Under the pieces are notes generated by a model that did not search any database, was not told where the DNA came from, and worked only from the letters and a program-made list of their open reading frames with translations. A DNA stretch of 64,000 nucleotides from Bordetella genomosp. 13 (lineage in GTDB: Bacteria > Pseudomonadota > Gammaproteobacteria > Burkholderiales > Burkholderiaceae_B), in contig NZ_VEHL01000009.1 of NCBI RefSeq assembly GCF_007679965.1, positions 62,001-126,000 of the forward strand, in the 5' to 3' direction. Of the stretch, positions 29,152 to 38,623 are shown in pieces (positions within the stretch are counted from its first letter, which is position 1; each line of letters starts with the position of its first letter). The position numbers and the translations under genes were made by a program.

Positions 29152-30609
29152 TCAGATCACGTACAGGTCCACGTACTCGTGCACCGGCATGGCTTCCAGC
29201 GCCTGCTGGTCCAGCGACACGTCCAGGATGCGCTGCTGCTGGCGCGCCGGGAACACGCGGGCCAGGTTGGTGCGGAACTTGGCTTCCAGCAGGGGAATGC
29301 CGTCGGCCCGCCGGCGCTTGTGGCCGATGGGGTATTCGCACACGATCTCGTCGAGCTGCGTGCCGTCCTTGAACCGCACCGTCAGCGCGTTGGCGATCGA
29401 GCGCTTGTCGGGATCGTGGTAGTCCTTCGTGAACGCCGGATCCTCCACGCAGACGATGCGGTCGCGCAGCGCGTCGATGCGCGGGTTCCCGGCGATGCCG
29501 TCCTCGTAGTCGGCCGCCGTCAGGCGTCCGAACAGCACCGGCACCGCCACCATGTACTGGATGCAGTGGTCGCGGTCCGCGGGGTTGTTCAGCGGACCCT
29601 GCTTGTCGATGATTCGGATGCAGGCCTCGTGCGTGCGGATGACGATGCGGTCGATGTCGTCGGCCGTCCTGCCCGCCGCGGCCAGCCTGGCGTGGATGTC
29701 CATGGCGCACTCGACCGCCGTTTGCGCGTGGAACTCGGCCGGGTACGAGATCTTGAACAGCACGTTTTCCATCACGTAGCTGCCGTACGGCCGCTGGAAC
29801 GTGAAGGGCCGCCCCTTGAACAGCACGTCGTAGAAGCCCCAGGTCTTGGCCGTCAGCACCGAGGGATAGCCCATCTCGCCGGTGCGCGCGATCAGCGCCA
29901 GGCGCACGGCGCGGCTGGTGGCGTCGCCCGCGGCCCAGCTTTTTCTGCTGCCGGCGTTGGGCGCGTGCCGGTAGGTGCGCAGGCTCTGCCCGTCGACCCA
30001 GGCCAGCGACACGGCGTTGACCACTTCCTCGCGCGACAGGCCCAGCATCCGCGCGACCACGGCGGCCGAGGCCACCTTGACCAACACCACGTGATCCAGG
30101 CCGACTTTGTTGAACGAGTTCTCCAGCGCGATGCAACCCTGGATCTCGTGCGCCTTGATCATGCCGGTCAGCACGTCGCGCATCGCCAGTGGCGGCTTGC
30201 CGGCCGCCACCGCGGTGCGCGACACCCAGTCGGCCACGGCCAGGATGCCGCCCAGGTTGTCAGACGGATGGCCCCATTCGGCGGCCAGCCAGGTGTCGTT
30301 GAAGTCCAGCCAGCGGATCATGGCGCCGATGTTGAAGGCGGCCTGCACCGGGTCCAGCTGGAACTGCGTGCCGGGCACCTTGGCGCCGTTGGGCACCACG
30401 GTGCCCGGCACGATGGGGCCCAGCAGCTTGCGGCATGCCGGGTACTCCAGGGCCTCCAGGCCGCAGCCCAGCGTGTCGATCAGGCAGTTGCGGGCCGTCT
30501 CGTAGGCCAGCGGACTCTGGATTTCATAGGCCAAGACATAGTCGGCGATGTCGGTCAGCACCGCGTCCCAGGCGGGACGCTGGGCGGACGCGGGAGCGGC
30601 ATGGTGCAT
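29152..30609 (-). CDS. prpD: 2-methylcitrate dehydratase (PrpD)
   Basis: A 485-residue member of the MmgE/PrpD family. PrpD dehydrates 2-methylcitrate to 2-methyl-cis-aconitate in the methylcitrate cycle of propionate use. Visible family features: ARNCLIDTLGCGLEALEYPAC, RWLDFNDTWLAAEWGHPSDN (the conserved substrate-binding loop), ALIARTGEMGYPSVLTAKTWGF and EIVCEYPIGHKRRR. GGAGG precedes the ATG. It is the last gene of the minus-strand prpC-acnD-prpF-prpD group. Its presence alongside AcnD and PrpF means two dehydration routes are encoded in one operon. Confidence 0.93.
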   Translation of the reverse strand: MHHAAPASAQRPAWDAVLTDIADYVLAYEIQSPLAYETARNCLIDTLGCGLEALEYPACRKLLGPIVPGTVVPNGAKVPGTQFQLDPVQAAFNIGAMIRWLDFNDTWLAAEWGHPSDNLGGILAVADWVSRTAVAAGKPPLAMRDVLTGMIKAHEIQGCIALENSFNKVGLDHVVLVKVASAAVVARMLGLSREEVVNAVSLAWVDGQSLRTYRHAPNAGSRKSWAAGDATSRAVRLALIARTGEMGYPSVLTAKTWGFYDVLFKGRPFTFQRPYGSYVMENVLFKISYPAEFHAQTAVECAMDIHARLAAAGRTADDIDRIVIRTHEACIRIIDKQGPLNNPADRDHCIQYMVAVPVLFGRLTAADYEDGIAGNPRIDALRDRIVCVEDPAFTKDYHDPDKRSIANALTVRFKDGTQLDEIVCEYPIGHKRRRADGIPLLEAKFRTNLARVFPARQQQRILDVSLDQQALEAMPVHEYVDLYVI

Positions 30610-30622
30610 GGCGGGGCCTCCT

Positions 30623-31813
30623 TCACAGCGTGTCGGCCGGCACGCGGATGTGGCCTTCCATCAGCACGCGCGCGCTGCGGCTCATGATGGCCTTGGTGAC
30701 CTTCCATTGTCCCTCTTCCAGGCGGGCCTGCGCGCCCACGCGCAGCGTGCCCGAGGGGTGGCCGAAGCGCACCGATTCGCGCTCGCCGCCGCCGGCCGCC
30801 AGGTTGACCAGCGTGCCCGGCACGGCTGCTGCGGTGCCGATGGCGACGGCCGCCGTGCCCATCATGGCGTGGTGCAGCTTGCCCATGGACATGGCGCGCA
30901 CGCGTACGTCGATGTCGCCTTCGCCGATCCGCTTGCCGCTGGACGCGGTGTAGGCCGCGGGCGGCGCCACGAAGGCGATTTTTGGCGTGTGCTGGCGCTT
31001 GGCCGCTTCCGACACGTCGGCGATCAGGCCCATGCGCACGGCGCCGTGCGCGCGCAGCGTCTCGAACATGGCCAGCGCCTTGGGGTCGCCATTGATGGCG
31101 TCCTGCAGCTCGCTGCCGGTGTAGCCGATGGACTCGGCGTTGACGAAGATGGTGGGAATGCCGGCGTTGATCATCGTGGCCTGCAGCGTGCCGATGCCGG
31201 GCACCTCCAGCGTGTCCACCACGTTGCCGGTGGGAAACATCGCGCCGCCGTCGCCCTCGCCCTCGTCGGCGGGGTCCAGGAACTCGAGCTGCACTTCGGC
31301 GGCCGGGAAGGTGACGCCGTCCAGTTCGAAGTCGCCGGTTTCCTGCACCCGGCCGTCCACCATGGGGATGTGGCCCAGGATGGTCTTGCCGATGTTGGCC
31401 TGCCAGATGCGGACGATGGCCGTGCCGTTCTGCGGCACGCGGGCCGGATCGACCAGGCCGTTCTCGATGGCGAAGGCGCCGACCGCCGCGCTGAGGTTGC
31501 CGCAGTTGCCGCTCCAGTCGACGAAGGCGGTGTCGATGGAGACCTGGCCGAACAGATAGTCGACGTCGTGGTCCGGGCGCTGGCTGCGGTCCAGGATGAC
31601 GGTCTTGCTGGTGCTGGAGGTCGCGCCGCCCATGCCGTCGATCTGTTTGCCGTAGGGGTCGGGGCTGCCGATCACGCGCAGCAGCAGCGCGTCGCGCGCG
31701 GGGCCGGGCTTCTGCGCCGCGGCCGGCAGGTCCTGCAGGCGGAAGAACACGCCCTTGCTGGTGCCGCCGCGCATGTAGGTGGCGGGGATGCGGAGTTGAG
31801 GTAGGGAAGCCAT
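30623..31813 (-). CDS. prpF: 2-methylaconitate cis-trans isomerase (PrpF)
   Basis: A 396-residue PrpF: isomerises the 2-methylaconitate produced by AcnD into the form that is hydrated to 2-methylisocitrate. Start MASLPQLRIPATYMRGGTSKGVFF with the family GGTSKG motif; further FGQVSIDTAFVDWSGNCGNLS with the catalytic Cys in GNCGN, and GKLHHAMMGTAAVAIGTAAAVPGT. It lies 13 bases from prpD and 55 bases from acnD, in one transcript. AcnD and PrpF are usually found together; the pair replaces PrpD in many species. Confidence 0.95.
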   Translation of the reverse strand: MASLPQLRIPATYMRGGTSKGVFFRLQDLPAAAQKPGPARDALLLRVIGSPDPYGKQIDGMGGATSSTSKTVILDRSQRPDHDVDYLFGQVSIDTAFVDWSGNCGNLSAAVGAFAIENGLVDPARVPQNGTAIVRIWQANIGKTILGHIPMVDGRVQETGDFELDGVTFPAAEVQLEFLDPADEGEGDGGAMFPTGNVVDTLEVPGIGTLQATMINAGIPTIFVNAESIGYTGSELQDAINGDPKALAMFETLRAHGAVRMGLIADVSEAAKRQHTPKIAFVAPPAAYTASSGKRIGEGDIDVRVRAMSMGKLHHAMMGTAAVAIGTAAAVPGTLVNLAAGGGERESVRFGHPSGTLRVGAQARLEEGQWKVTKAIMSRSARVLMEGHIRVPADTL

Positions 31814-31868
31814 GTTTGTCGATTCCTTGCGGACGGCGGCGCCGCGACGGCGCCGCCGGGTGGAGAGT

Positions 31869-34463
31869 TCAGGCTGCCTGCGAGGACTCGAGGAAGTCCT
31901 GGGCGAAACGCTGCAGCACGCCGCCGGCCTCGTAGATCGAGACCTCCTCGGCGGTGTCCAGGCGACAGGTGACGGGCACGTGCACGTCCTGGCCGTTGCG
32001 GCGGTGGATGACCAGCGTGAGCGTGGCGCGCGGCACGCGTTCGCCGATCACGTCGAACGTCTCGGTGCCGTCGATGGCCAGCGTCTTGCGGTCCGTGCCG
32101 GGCAGGAACTCCAGCGGCAGCACGCCCATGCCGATCAGGTTGGTGCGGTGGATGCGTTCGAAGCCTTCGGCCACGATGGCCTCCACGCCCGCCAGCCGCA
32201 CGCCCTTGGCCGCCCAGTCGCGCGACGAGCCCTGGCCGTAGTCGGCGCCGGCGATGATGATCAGCGGCTGCTTGCGGTCCATGTAGGTCTCGATGGCTTC
32301 CCACATGCGTGTGACCTGGCCCTCGGGTTCGATCCGCGCCAGCGAGCCCTGTTTGACCTGCCCGTCGACCACGGCCATCTCGTTGATGAGCTTGGGGTTG
32401 GCGAAGGTGGCGCGCTGCGCCGTCAGGTGATCGCCGCGATGGGTGGCGTACGAGTTGAAGTCCTCTTCCGGCAGGCCCATCTTCGCCAGGTATTCGCCCG
32501 CCGCGCTGTCGGCCATGATGGCGTTGGACGGCGACAGGTGGTCGGTGGTGATGTTGTCGCCCAGCACCGCCAGCGGCCGCATGGCCGACAGCGTGCGCTC
32601 GCCGGCCAGCGCGCCTTCCCAGTACGGCGGGCGGCGGATGTAGGTGCTCTGCGCGCGCCAGTCGTACAGCGGGCTGATCTCCGCCTGCTGCTCGACGGCG
32701 AAGGTGAACATGGGCTCGTACACCTTGCGGAATTGCTCGGGCTTGACGCTGGCCGCGACCACCGCATCGATCTCCGCATCGCTGGGCCAGATGTCCTTCA
32801 GCGTGACGGGCTTGCCCGATGCGTCGGTGCCCAGCGCGTCGCGCTCGATGTCCACGCGCACCGTGCCGGCGATCGCATACGCGATCACCAGCGGCGGCGA
32901 GGCCAGGAAGGCCTGCTTGGCGTAGGGATGGATCCGGCCGTCGAAGTTGCGGTTGCCCGACAGCACGGCGGTGGCGTACAGGTTGCGGTCGATGATCTCC
33001 TGCTGGATGACGGGATCGAGCGCGCCGCTCATGCCGTTGCAGGTGGTGCACGCGAACGCCACGATGCCGAAGCCCAGCTGTTCCAGGTCTGGCAGCAGGC
33101 CGGACTCTTCCAGGTACAGCTGCACCGCCTTGGAGCCGGGCGCCAGCGAGGTCTTCACCCAGGGCTTGCGCGCCAGGCCCGCGCGGTTCGCATTGCGCGC
33201 CAGCAGCGCGGCGGCGATGACGTTGCGCGGGTTGCTGGTGTTGGTGCAGCTGGTGATGGCGGCGATGATGACGGCGCCGTCGGGCATCTGGCCCGGCGTC
33301 TCTTCCCACGGCCCGGCGATGCCGCGTTCGGCCAGGTCGGTCGTGGCCACGCGCTTGTGCGGGTTGGAAGGGCCGGCCATGTTGCGCACGACCGTGGACA
33401 GGTCGAAGCTCAGCATGCGCTCGTATTCGGCGTGCTTCAGGTCGTCGGCCCACAGGCCGGCCTGCTTCGCATAGGTCTCGACCAGGCGCACCTGCTGGTC
33501 GTCGCGGCCGGTCAGGCGCAGGTAGTCGATGGTCTGGCCGTCGATGTAGAACATCGCGGCGGTGGCGCCGAACTCCGGCGTCATGTTCGAGATGGTGGCG
33601 CGGTCGCCGATGGTCAGCGCGCTGGCGCCCGAGCCCAGGAACTCGATGTAGGCGCCCACGACCTTCTCGCGGCGCAGGAATTCGGTCAGGGCCAGCACGA
33701 TGTCGGTGCAGGTGATGCCGGGCTGGGGGCGGCCGGTCAGCTCGACGCCGATGATGTCCGGCAGGCGCATCCACGATGCGCGGCCCAGCATCACGTTTTC
33801 GGCCTCCAGGCCGCCCACGCCGATGGCGATCACGCCCAGCGCATCGACGTGCGGCGTGTGGCTGTCGGTGCCCACGCAGGTGTCGGGGAAGGCCACGCCA
33901 TCGCGCACCTGCACGACCGGCGACATCTTCTCCAGGTTGATCTGGTGCATGATGCCGTTGCCCGGCGGGATCACGTCGACGTTCTGGAAGGCTTGCTTGG
34001 TCCAGTTGATGAAGTGGAAGCGGTCTTCGTTGCGGCGGTCTTCCACCGCGCGATTCTTCTCGAAGGCGTCGGGGTCGAAGCCGGCATGCTCGACGGCCAG
34101 CGAATGGTCGACGATCAGCTGCGTCGGCACCACGGGATTGATCTGCGCGGGGTCGCCGCCGGCGTCGGCGATGGCATCGCGCAGCCCGGCCAGGTCGACC
34201 AGCGCGGTCTGGCCCAGGATGTCGTGGCAGACCACGCGGGCCGGATACCAGGGAAAATCCATGTCGCGGCGGCGCTCGATCAGCTGGCGTAGCGAATCGG
34301 CCAGCGTGGCGGGATCGCAGCGGCGCACCAGGTTCTCGGCCAGCACGCGCGAGGTGTAGGGCAGGGTGGCCCAGGCGCCGGCCTGGAGGTCTTCGACGGC
34401 CTGGCGGGCGTCGAAGTAATCCAGCGAAGTGCCGGGCAGGGGTTTGCGGTAGTTCGTGTTCAT
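31869..34463 (-). CDS. acnD: Fe-S 2-methylcitrate dehydratase (AcnD)
   Basis: An 864-residue aconitase-superfamily enzyme with a [4Fe-4S] cluster that converts 2-methylcitrate to 2-methylaconitate. Cluster cysteines are read in FACTTCNGMSG and in ITSCTNTSNP; other blocks are GVDSHTPHVD-like GTDSHTPHVDALGVIAIGVGG, FGATAAMFYIDGQT and NYGQGSSRD-like ADYGQGSSRDWAAKG. The length and the operon (between prpF and prpC) favour AcnD over a housekeeping aconitase. The C-terminal swivel domain (from about 680) contains LIGMGVLPLEF. No truncation seen. Confidence 0.95.
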   Translation of the reverse strand: MNTNYRKPLPGTSLDYFDARQAVEDLQAGAWATLPYTSRVLAENLVRRCDPATLADSLRQLIERRRDMDFPWYPARVVCHDILGQTALVDLAGLRDAIADAGGDPAQINPVVPTQLIVDHSLAVEHAGFDPDAFEKNRAVEDRRNEDRFHFINWTKQAFQNVDVIPPGNGIMHQINLEKMSPVVQVRDGVAFPDTCVGTDSHTPHVDALGVIAIGVGGLEAENVMLGRASWMRLPDIIGVELTGRPQPGITCTDIVLALTEFLRREKVVGAYIEFLGSGASALTIGDRATISNMTPEFGATAAMFYIDGQTIDYLRLTGRDDQQVRLVETYAKQAGLWADDLKHAEYERMLSFDLSTVVRNMAGPSNPHKRVATTDLAERGIAGPWEETPGQMPDGAVIIAAITSCTNTSNPRNVIAAALLARNANRAGLARKPWVKTSLAPGSKAVQLYLEESGLLPDLEQLGFGIVAFACTTCNGMSGALDPVIQQEIIDRNLYATAVLSGNRNFDGRIHPYAKQAFLASPPLVIAYAIAGTVRVDIERDALGTDASGKPVTLKDIWPSDAEIDAVVAASVKPEQFRKVYEPMFTFAVEQQAEISPLYDWRAQSTYIRRPPYWEGALAGERTLSAMRPLAVLGDNITTDHLSPSNAIMADSAAGEYLAKMGLPEEDFNSYATHRGDHLTAQRATFANPKLINEMAVVDGQVKQGSLARIEPEGQVTRMWEAIETYMDRKQPLIIIAGADYGQGSSRDWAAKGVRLAGVEAIVAEGFERIHRTNLIGMGVLPLEFLPGTDRKTLAIDGTETFDVIGERVPRATLTLVIHRRNGQDVHVPVTCRLDTAEEVSIYEAGGVLQRFAQDFLESSQAA

Positions 34464-34553
34464 GAAAGGCGTGTCTCCATAGCCGTCGGCAGGCCGGAAA
34501 TGCGCGGGCGCGCCGCGTGCGCGGCGCGCCCGTGCGCGTTCGTTCCGGGGCGC

Positions 34554-35807
34554 TTACGGGCGCTTGCCGATGGGCACGTACTTCAGATCGTCCGGGCCGG
34601 TGTAGTTGGCCGTGGGGCGGATGATCTTGTTGTCGATGCGTTGCTCGATGATGTGGGCGGACCAGCCCGCGGTGCGCGCGATGACGAACAGCGGCGTGAA
34701 CATCGCGGTGGGCACGCCCATCACGTGGTAGCTGACGGCCGAGAACCAGTCGAGGTTGGGGAACATCTTCTTGATGTCCCACATCACGGTCTCCAGGCGT
34801 TCGGCGATGTCGAACAGCTTGGTGCTGCCGGCCTGCTTCGACAGCTTGCGCGACACTTCCTTGATGACCTTGTTGCGCGGGTCCGAGATCGTGTAGACGG
34901 GGTGGCCGAAGCCGATGATGACTTCCTTGTTCTCGACGCGGCGGCGGATGTCGGCCTCGGCCTCGTCCGGCGTCTCGTAGCGGCTCTGCACTTCGAACGC
35001 CACTTCGTTGGCGCCGCCATGCTTCGGGCCGCGCAGCGCGCCGATGCCGCCGGTGATGGCCGAGTAAATGTCGGATCCGGTGCCGGCGATGACGCGGCTG
35101 GTGAACGTGGAGGCGTTGAACTCGTGCTCGGCGTACAGGATCAGCGAGGTGTGCATGGCGCGGACCCAGTCGTCCGAGGGCTTCTTGCCGTGCAGCAGGT
35201 GCAGGAAGTGTCCGCCGATGCTGTCGTCGTCGGTCTGCACGTCGATGATGCGGCCGTTGTGGCTGTAGTGGTACCAGTACAGCAGGGCCGAGCCCAGGTT
35301 GGCCATCAGGCGGTCGGCGATGTCGCGCGCGCCCGGCAGATTGTGGTCGTCCTTCTCGGGCAGGATGCAGCCCAGCACCGAGACGGCTGTGCGCATCACG
35401 TCCATCGGGTGGCTGGCGGCGGGCAGGGCTTCCAGCGCGGTCTGCAACTGGGCGGGCAGGCCGCGCAGCGCGCGCAGCTTTTCCTTGTAGGCCTTCAGTT
35501 CGGCCTTGTTGGGCAGCTTCCCGTGCACCAGCAGGTGGGCGATTTCCTCGAACTCGGCGGTGTCGGCGAAATCCAGGATGTCGTAGCCGCGGTAGTGCAG
35601 GTCGTTGCCGGTGCGGCCGACGGTACACAGCGCGGTGTTGCCCGCGACCACTCCGGACAGGGCGACCGATTTCTTGGGCTTGAAGCCGGAGGGCGCGGCG
35701 TCCGTGGCGGCGGCCGCCGCGGCCGTCGCCGGCGCATCCGCGGCCTGCGGCTTCGCGGCGGACTTCTCGGCTTGCTTGGCGGCTTGCTTCTTCATGGCGG
35801 TGCTCAT
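34554..35807 (-). CDS. prpC: 2-methylcitrate synthase (PrpC)
   Basis: A 417-residue citrate-synthase-family enzyme condensing propionyl-CoA with oxaloacetate. Catalytic His and Asp regions: LYAEHEFNASTF, RGPKHGGANE, IIGFGHPVYTISDPR, and LDWFSAVSYHVMGVP. The methylcitrate synthase subgroup is favoured over GltA because the gene lies with acnD, prpF and prpD and because a separate gltA is present at 44604. The first 45 residues are an unusual Lys/Ala-rich leader (MKKQAAKQAEKSAAK...) absent from most PrpC proteins; it may be an expression artefact of start choice, but no later ATG matches the family start. First gene of the prp operon, divergent from the ScfR-type regulator. Confidence 0.93.
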   Translation of the reverse strand: MSTAMKKQAAKQAEKSAAKPQAADAPATAAAAAATDAAPSGFKPKKSVALSGVVAGNTALCTVGRTGNDLHYRGYDILDFADTAEFEEIAHLLVHGKLPNKAELKAYKEKLRALRGLPAQLQTALEALPAASHPMDVMRTAVSVLGCILPEKDDHNLPGARDIADRLMANLGSALLYWYHYSHNGRIIDVQTDDDSIGGHFLHLLHGKKPSDDWVRAMHTSLILYAEHEFNASTFTSRVIAGTGSDIYSAITGGIGALRGPKHGGANEVAFEVQSRYETPDEAEADIRRRVENKEVIIGFGHPVYTISDPRNKVIKEVSRKLSKQAGSTKLFDIAERLETVMWDIKKMFPNLDWFSAVSYHVMGVPTAMFTPLFVIARTAGWSAHIIEQRIDNKIIRPTANYTGPDDLKYVPIGKRP

Positions 35808-36016
35808 GGTGGTGCGGTCTCCTTATCGGTGATGGCGATGCGGGGCTGGGGGGCGAACCCGTCGCGCGAGGCGGGTCGGGACCGGCGGGCTGGCGTGCGA
35901 TCGTGCATGCCCAGGCCGGCGCCGGGCCCGCGGTCCAGGTGCCTTCGCAGTCTACGCAACGACGTGGCCACCTGTCACCCGGAATGCGGTGAAGGTTGGT
36001 AAAGGGTCGGTTTTTG

Positions 36017-36034
36017 TTTTGCGAATTTTGCGAA
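36017..36034 (+). promoter_or_regulatory. Tandem TTTTGCGAA repeat, probable ScfR-type site
   Basis: Two exact head-to-tail copies of TTTTGCGAA lie at 36017-36025 and 36026-36034, in the 265-base region between divergent prpC and the ScfR-type regulator, 39 bases before the latter. The motif resembles the TTTGCAAA type of site described for short-chain acyl-CoA regulators (RamB/PccR). The link is inferred from resemblance and position. Confidence 0.55.
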
Positions 36035-36072
36035 TAACATGATGGCTTTCCCATGCATGGCAGGCCACGGCG

Positions 36073-37566
36073 ATGCGCAAGGTTTTCATGGGCGTGCGGC
36101 TGCGGCGCCTGCGCGAGGAGCGCAATCTCACGCAGGTGGCGCTGGCGCAGCTGCTGGGCCTGTCTCCCAGCTACCTGAACCAGATCGAACAGAACCAGCG
36201 CCCGCTGACCATGCGCGTGCTGTTGCTGCTGAGCAATGCGCTGGGCGTGGATGCCCGCTCGTTCTCCGACGACGAGCAGGCCCGCATGGTGGCCGCCCTG
36301 CGCGAGGTCGCGGACACCATGCCGGCCTCGTCGATGGGCGGCCGCGACGAGGCGCGCATCTCCCAGGCCGAGATCCAGGAGATCGCGGCCAGCATGCCGG
36401 CCGTGGGGCGCGCCCTGATCCAGCTGCATCGGCGTCATCGCGAGGCGCTGGAGCGCCTGGAGGCGGCCGCCGAGGTCGCCTATCCCGAACAGCACGCCGA
36501 ACGGCACGCGGAACAGGACGGCCGTTCGCCGCGCGCCGCGGGCATCGCGCTGCCGGCCCAGCCCTACGAGGAAGCGCGCGACTTCTTCTTCACGCACCAC
36601 AACCATTTCGCCGAACTGGACATCCGCGCGGAGCAATGCCATGCCGCGTGGGGATTGGCCGGCACGGCGCCCGACGACCTGCCGGCCAGCCTGGCACGGC
36701 GCCTGCGCGAGCGGCATGGCGTGGCCGTGGTGGTGCCGACCGAGGCCACGCCCTGGCAGCGCCGCTACGACGCGGCCGGCGGGACGCTGGCCCTGTCGCC
36801 GCAACTGGAGTCCGGGCAGCGGGCCTTCCAGATGGCGGTGCAACTGGCCTTCCTGGAGCTGCGGCCCACGCTGGACCGCATGGCCGACGCGCCGCGTTTT
36901 TCCGACGAGGCCGTGCGCGGGTTGGTGCGCGTCGGCCTGGCCAACCATTTCGCCGCGGCGCTGATCCTGCCGCATGGGCGCTTCCGGGACGCGGCCGAAG
37001 CGCTGCGCTACGACATCGAACTGCTGGGACAGCGTTTCGGCGTCAGCTTCGAGACCGTCTGCCATCGCCTGAGCACCATGCAGCGTCCCCAGGACCGCGG
37101 CGTGCCGTTCTTCTTCATCCGCGTCGACCGGGCCGGCAATGTCTCGAAGCGGCAGTCGGCCGCCCAGTTCCATTTCTCGCGGGTCGGCGGGACCTGTCCG
37201 CTGTGGAGCGTCTACGAGGCGTTCTCCCATCCCGGGCGCATCCGCCGGCAGCTGGCGCGCATGCCGGACGGGCGGGTGTACCTGTGGGTGGCGCGCACGG
37301 TATCGCGCCGGCCCGGCGGCTTCGGCCAGCCGGGCAAGCACTTCGCCGTGGCGCTCGGCTGCGACGTCGAGCACGCGCACCGGCTGGTGTATGCGAAGGG
37401 GTTGGACTTGAACGATCCCGACGTGCCCACGCCGATCGGCATGGGCTGCCGCGTGTGCGAGCGCCCGGCGTGTCCGCAGCGCGCGTTCCCGTACATCGGC
37501 CGGGGGCTGGGCGCCAGCGAGGACGTGACCGGCTTCGTGCCGTACCCGATGGCCGAGCCGCTGTAG
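36073..37566 (+). CDS. ScfR-family short-chain acyl-CoA transcriptional regulator
   Basis: A 497-residue regulator with an N-terminal XRE-type HTH (about 8-65: RLRRLREERNLTQVALAQLLGLSPSYLNQIE), a middle region and a C-terminal part ending in the four-Cys-like cluster CRVCERPACPQRAFP typical of the short-chain fatty acyl-CoA regulator (ScfR/RamB/PccR) family. The GLANHFAAALILP block is the usual metallopeptidase-like fold residue set of this family, without a classic HExxH. It is transcribed away from prpC and is the probable propionyl-CoA or methylcitrate sensor of the prp genes. Start at the ATG 36073; a second in-frame ATG five codons later is possible. Confidence 0.88.
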   Translation: MRKVFMGVRLRRLREERNLTQVALAQLLGLSPSYLNQIEQNQRPLTMRVLLLLSNALGVDARSFSDDEQARMVAALREVADTMPASSMGGRDEARISQAEIQEIAASMPAVGRALIQLHRRHREALERLEAAAEVAYPEQHAERHAEQDGRSPRAAGIALPAQPYEEARDFFFTHHNHFAELDIRAEQCHAAWGLAGTAPDDLPASLARRLRERHGVAVVVPTEATPWQRRYDAAGGTLALSPQLESGQRAFQMAVQLAFLELRPTLDRMADAPRFSDEAVRGLVRVGLANHFAAALILPHGRFRDAAEALRYDIELLGQRFGVSFETVCHRLSTMQRPQDRGVPFFFIRVDRAGNVSKRQSAAQFHFSRVGGTCPLWSVYEAFSHPGRIRRQLARMPDGRVYLWVARTVSRRPGGFGQPGKHFAVALGCDVEHAHRLVYAKGLDLNDPDVPTPIGMGCRVCERPACPQRAFPYIGRGLGASEDVTGFVPYPMAEPL

Positions 37567-37588
37567 CGGGGGTGGTTCCGTCCCGGGC

Positions 37589-37618
37589 AAAAATGCGCCG
37601 GCCCGCTGAAGAGCGGGC
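37589..37618 (-). terminator. Possible weak terminator after prpB
   Basis: On the minus strand, a six-base-pair stem (GCCCGC/GCGGGC, 37601-37606 and 37613-37618) with a six-base loop is followed seven bases later by five T (37589-37593). The gap between stem and T-run makes it imperfect. It lies 33 bases after the prpB stop and between convergent genes. Confidence 0.4.
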
Positions 37619-37650
37619 GCGGACGCGGGGCACCGCGCCCGTCGCAGGCC

Positions 37651-38544
37651 TTACTTCGCCTTGCCCTGCTGGAACAGGTTGTCCAGCTGCGATTCGAACG
37701 CGTGGTAGCCGATGCGGTCGTACAGCTCGTCGCGCGTCTGCATCAGGTCGACCACGTTCTTCTGGTGGCCGTCGCGGCGGATGGCGGTGTAGACCGCTTC
37801 CGCGGCCTTGTTCATGGCGCGGAAGGCCGACAGCGGATACAGCACGATGCCCACGCCCACGCTGCCCAGTTCCTCGACCGAGAACAGCGGCGTCTTGCCG
37901 AATTCGGTGATGTTGGCCAGCACCGGCACGTTCACTTCCTTCACGAAGCGCTCGTAGGTGGGCAGGTCGTAGGCGGCCTCGGCGAAGATCGCGTCGGCGC
38001 CGGCCGCGACGCAGGCATGCGCGCGCTCGATGGCCGCGTCCACGCCGTGCGACGCGATGGCGTCTGTGCGGGCGATCAGGAAGAAGTCGGAATCGGTGCG
38101 CGCGTCGGCGGCGGCCTTCACGCGGTCGGCCATCTCTTCGGTGGAGACGATTTCCTTGCCCGGGCGATGGCCGCAGCGCTTGGCGCCGACCTGGTCCTCG
38201 ATGTGGCACGCGGCCGCGCCGAACTTGATCAGGCTCTTGACCGTGCGGGCGATGTTGAAGGCCGAGGGGCCGAAGCCGGTGTCGATGTCCACCATCAGGG
38301 GCAGGTCGCACACGTCGGTGATGCGGCGCACGTCGGTCAGCACGTCGTCCAGCGTGTTGATGCCCAGGTCCGGCAGGCCCAGCGACCCCGCGGCCACGCC
38401 GCCCCCCGACAGGTAGATGGCGCGGTAGCCCGCGCGCCTGGCCAGCAGGGCGTGGTTGGCGTTGATGGCGCCGATGACCTGCAGGGGCTTTTCTTCGGCG
38501 AGCGCGCGGCGGAACAGGGCGCCGGGGGATTCGGGTCTGGACAT
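37651..38544 (-). CDS. prpB: 2-methylisocitrate lyase (PrpB)
   Basis: A 297-residue isocitrate-lyase-superfamily enzyme cleaving 2-methylisocitrate into pyruvate and succinate, the last step of the methylcitrate cycle. Diagnostic: IYLSGGGVAAGSLGLPDLG, MVDIDTGFG, HIEDQVGAKRCGHRPGKEIVS with the catalytic Cys in KRCGHRPGKE, and FAEAAY. The ATG at 38544 has GGAGA upstream and matches the family start; in-frame sequence further upstream is non-conserved. Unlike in many genomes it is separated from prpC and the rest by the regulator gene and faces them on the same strand, so it probably has its own promoter. Confidence 0.95.
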   Translation of the reverse strand: MSRPESPGALFRRALAEEKPLQVIGAINANHALLARRAGYRAIYLSGGGVAAGSLGLPDLGINTLDDVLTDVRRITDVCDLPLMVDIDTGFGPSAFNIARTVKSLIKFGAAACHIEDQVGAKRCGHRPGKEIVSTEEMADRVKAAADARTDSDFFLIARTDAIASHGVDAAIERAHACVAAGADAIFAEAAYDLPTYERFVKEVNVPVLANITEFGKTPLFSVEELGSVGVGIVLYPLSAFRAMNKAAEAVYTAIRRDGHQKNVVDLMQTRDELYDRIGYHAFESQLDNLFQQGKAK

Positions 38545-38623
38545 GCGAGGGTCTCCGCTGGATGCGCCGCGCGTCGCGTAGGCGCGCGGTCGTGCCGTGG
38601 GCACGCGGAAGAATTTCCGGTGC

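Noticed and set aside
31672..37590. A 1972-codon open frame on the minus strand
   Set aside because: It crosses acnD, prpC and the regulator in a different frame, with a product of low-complexity Arg/Ala/Pro sequence and no domain.
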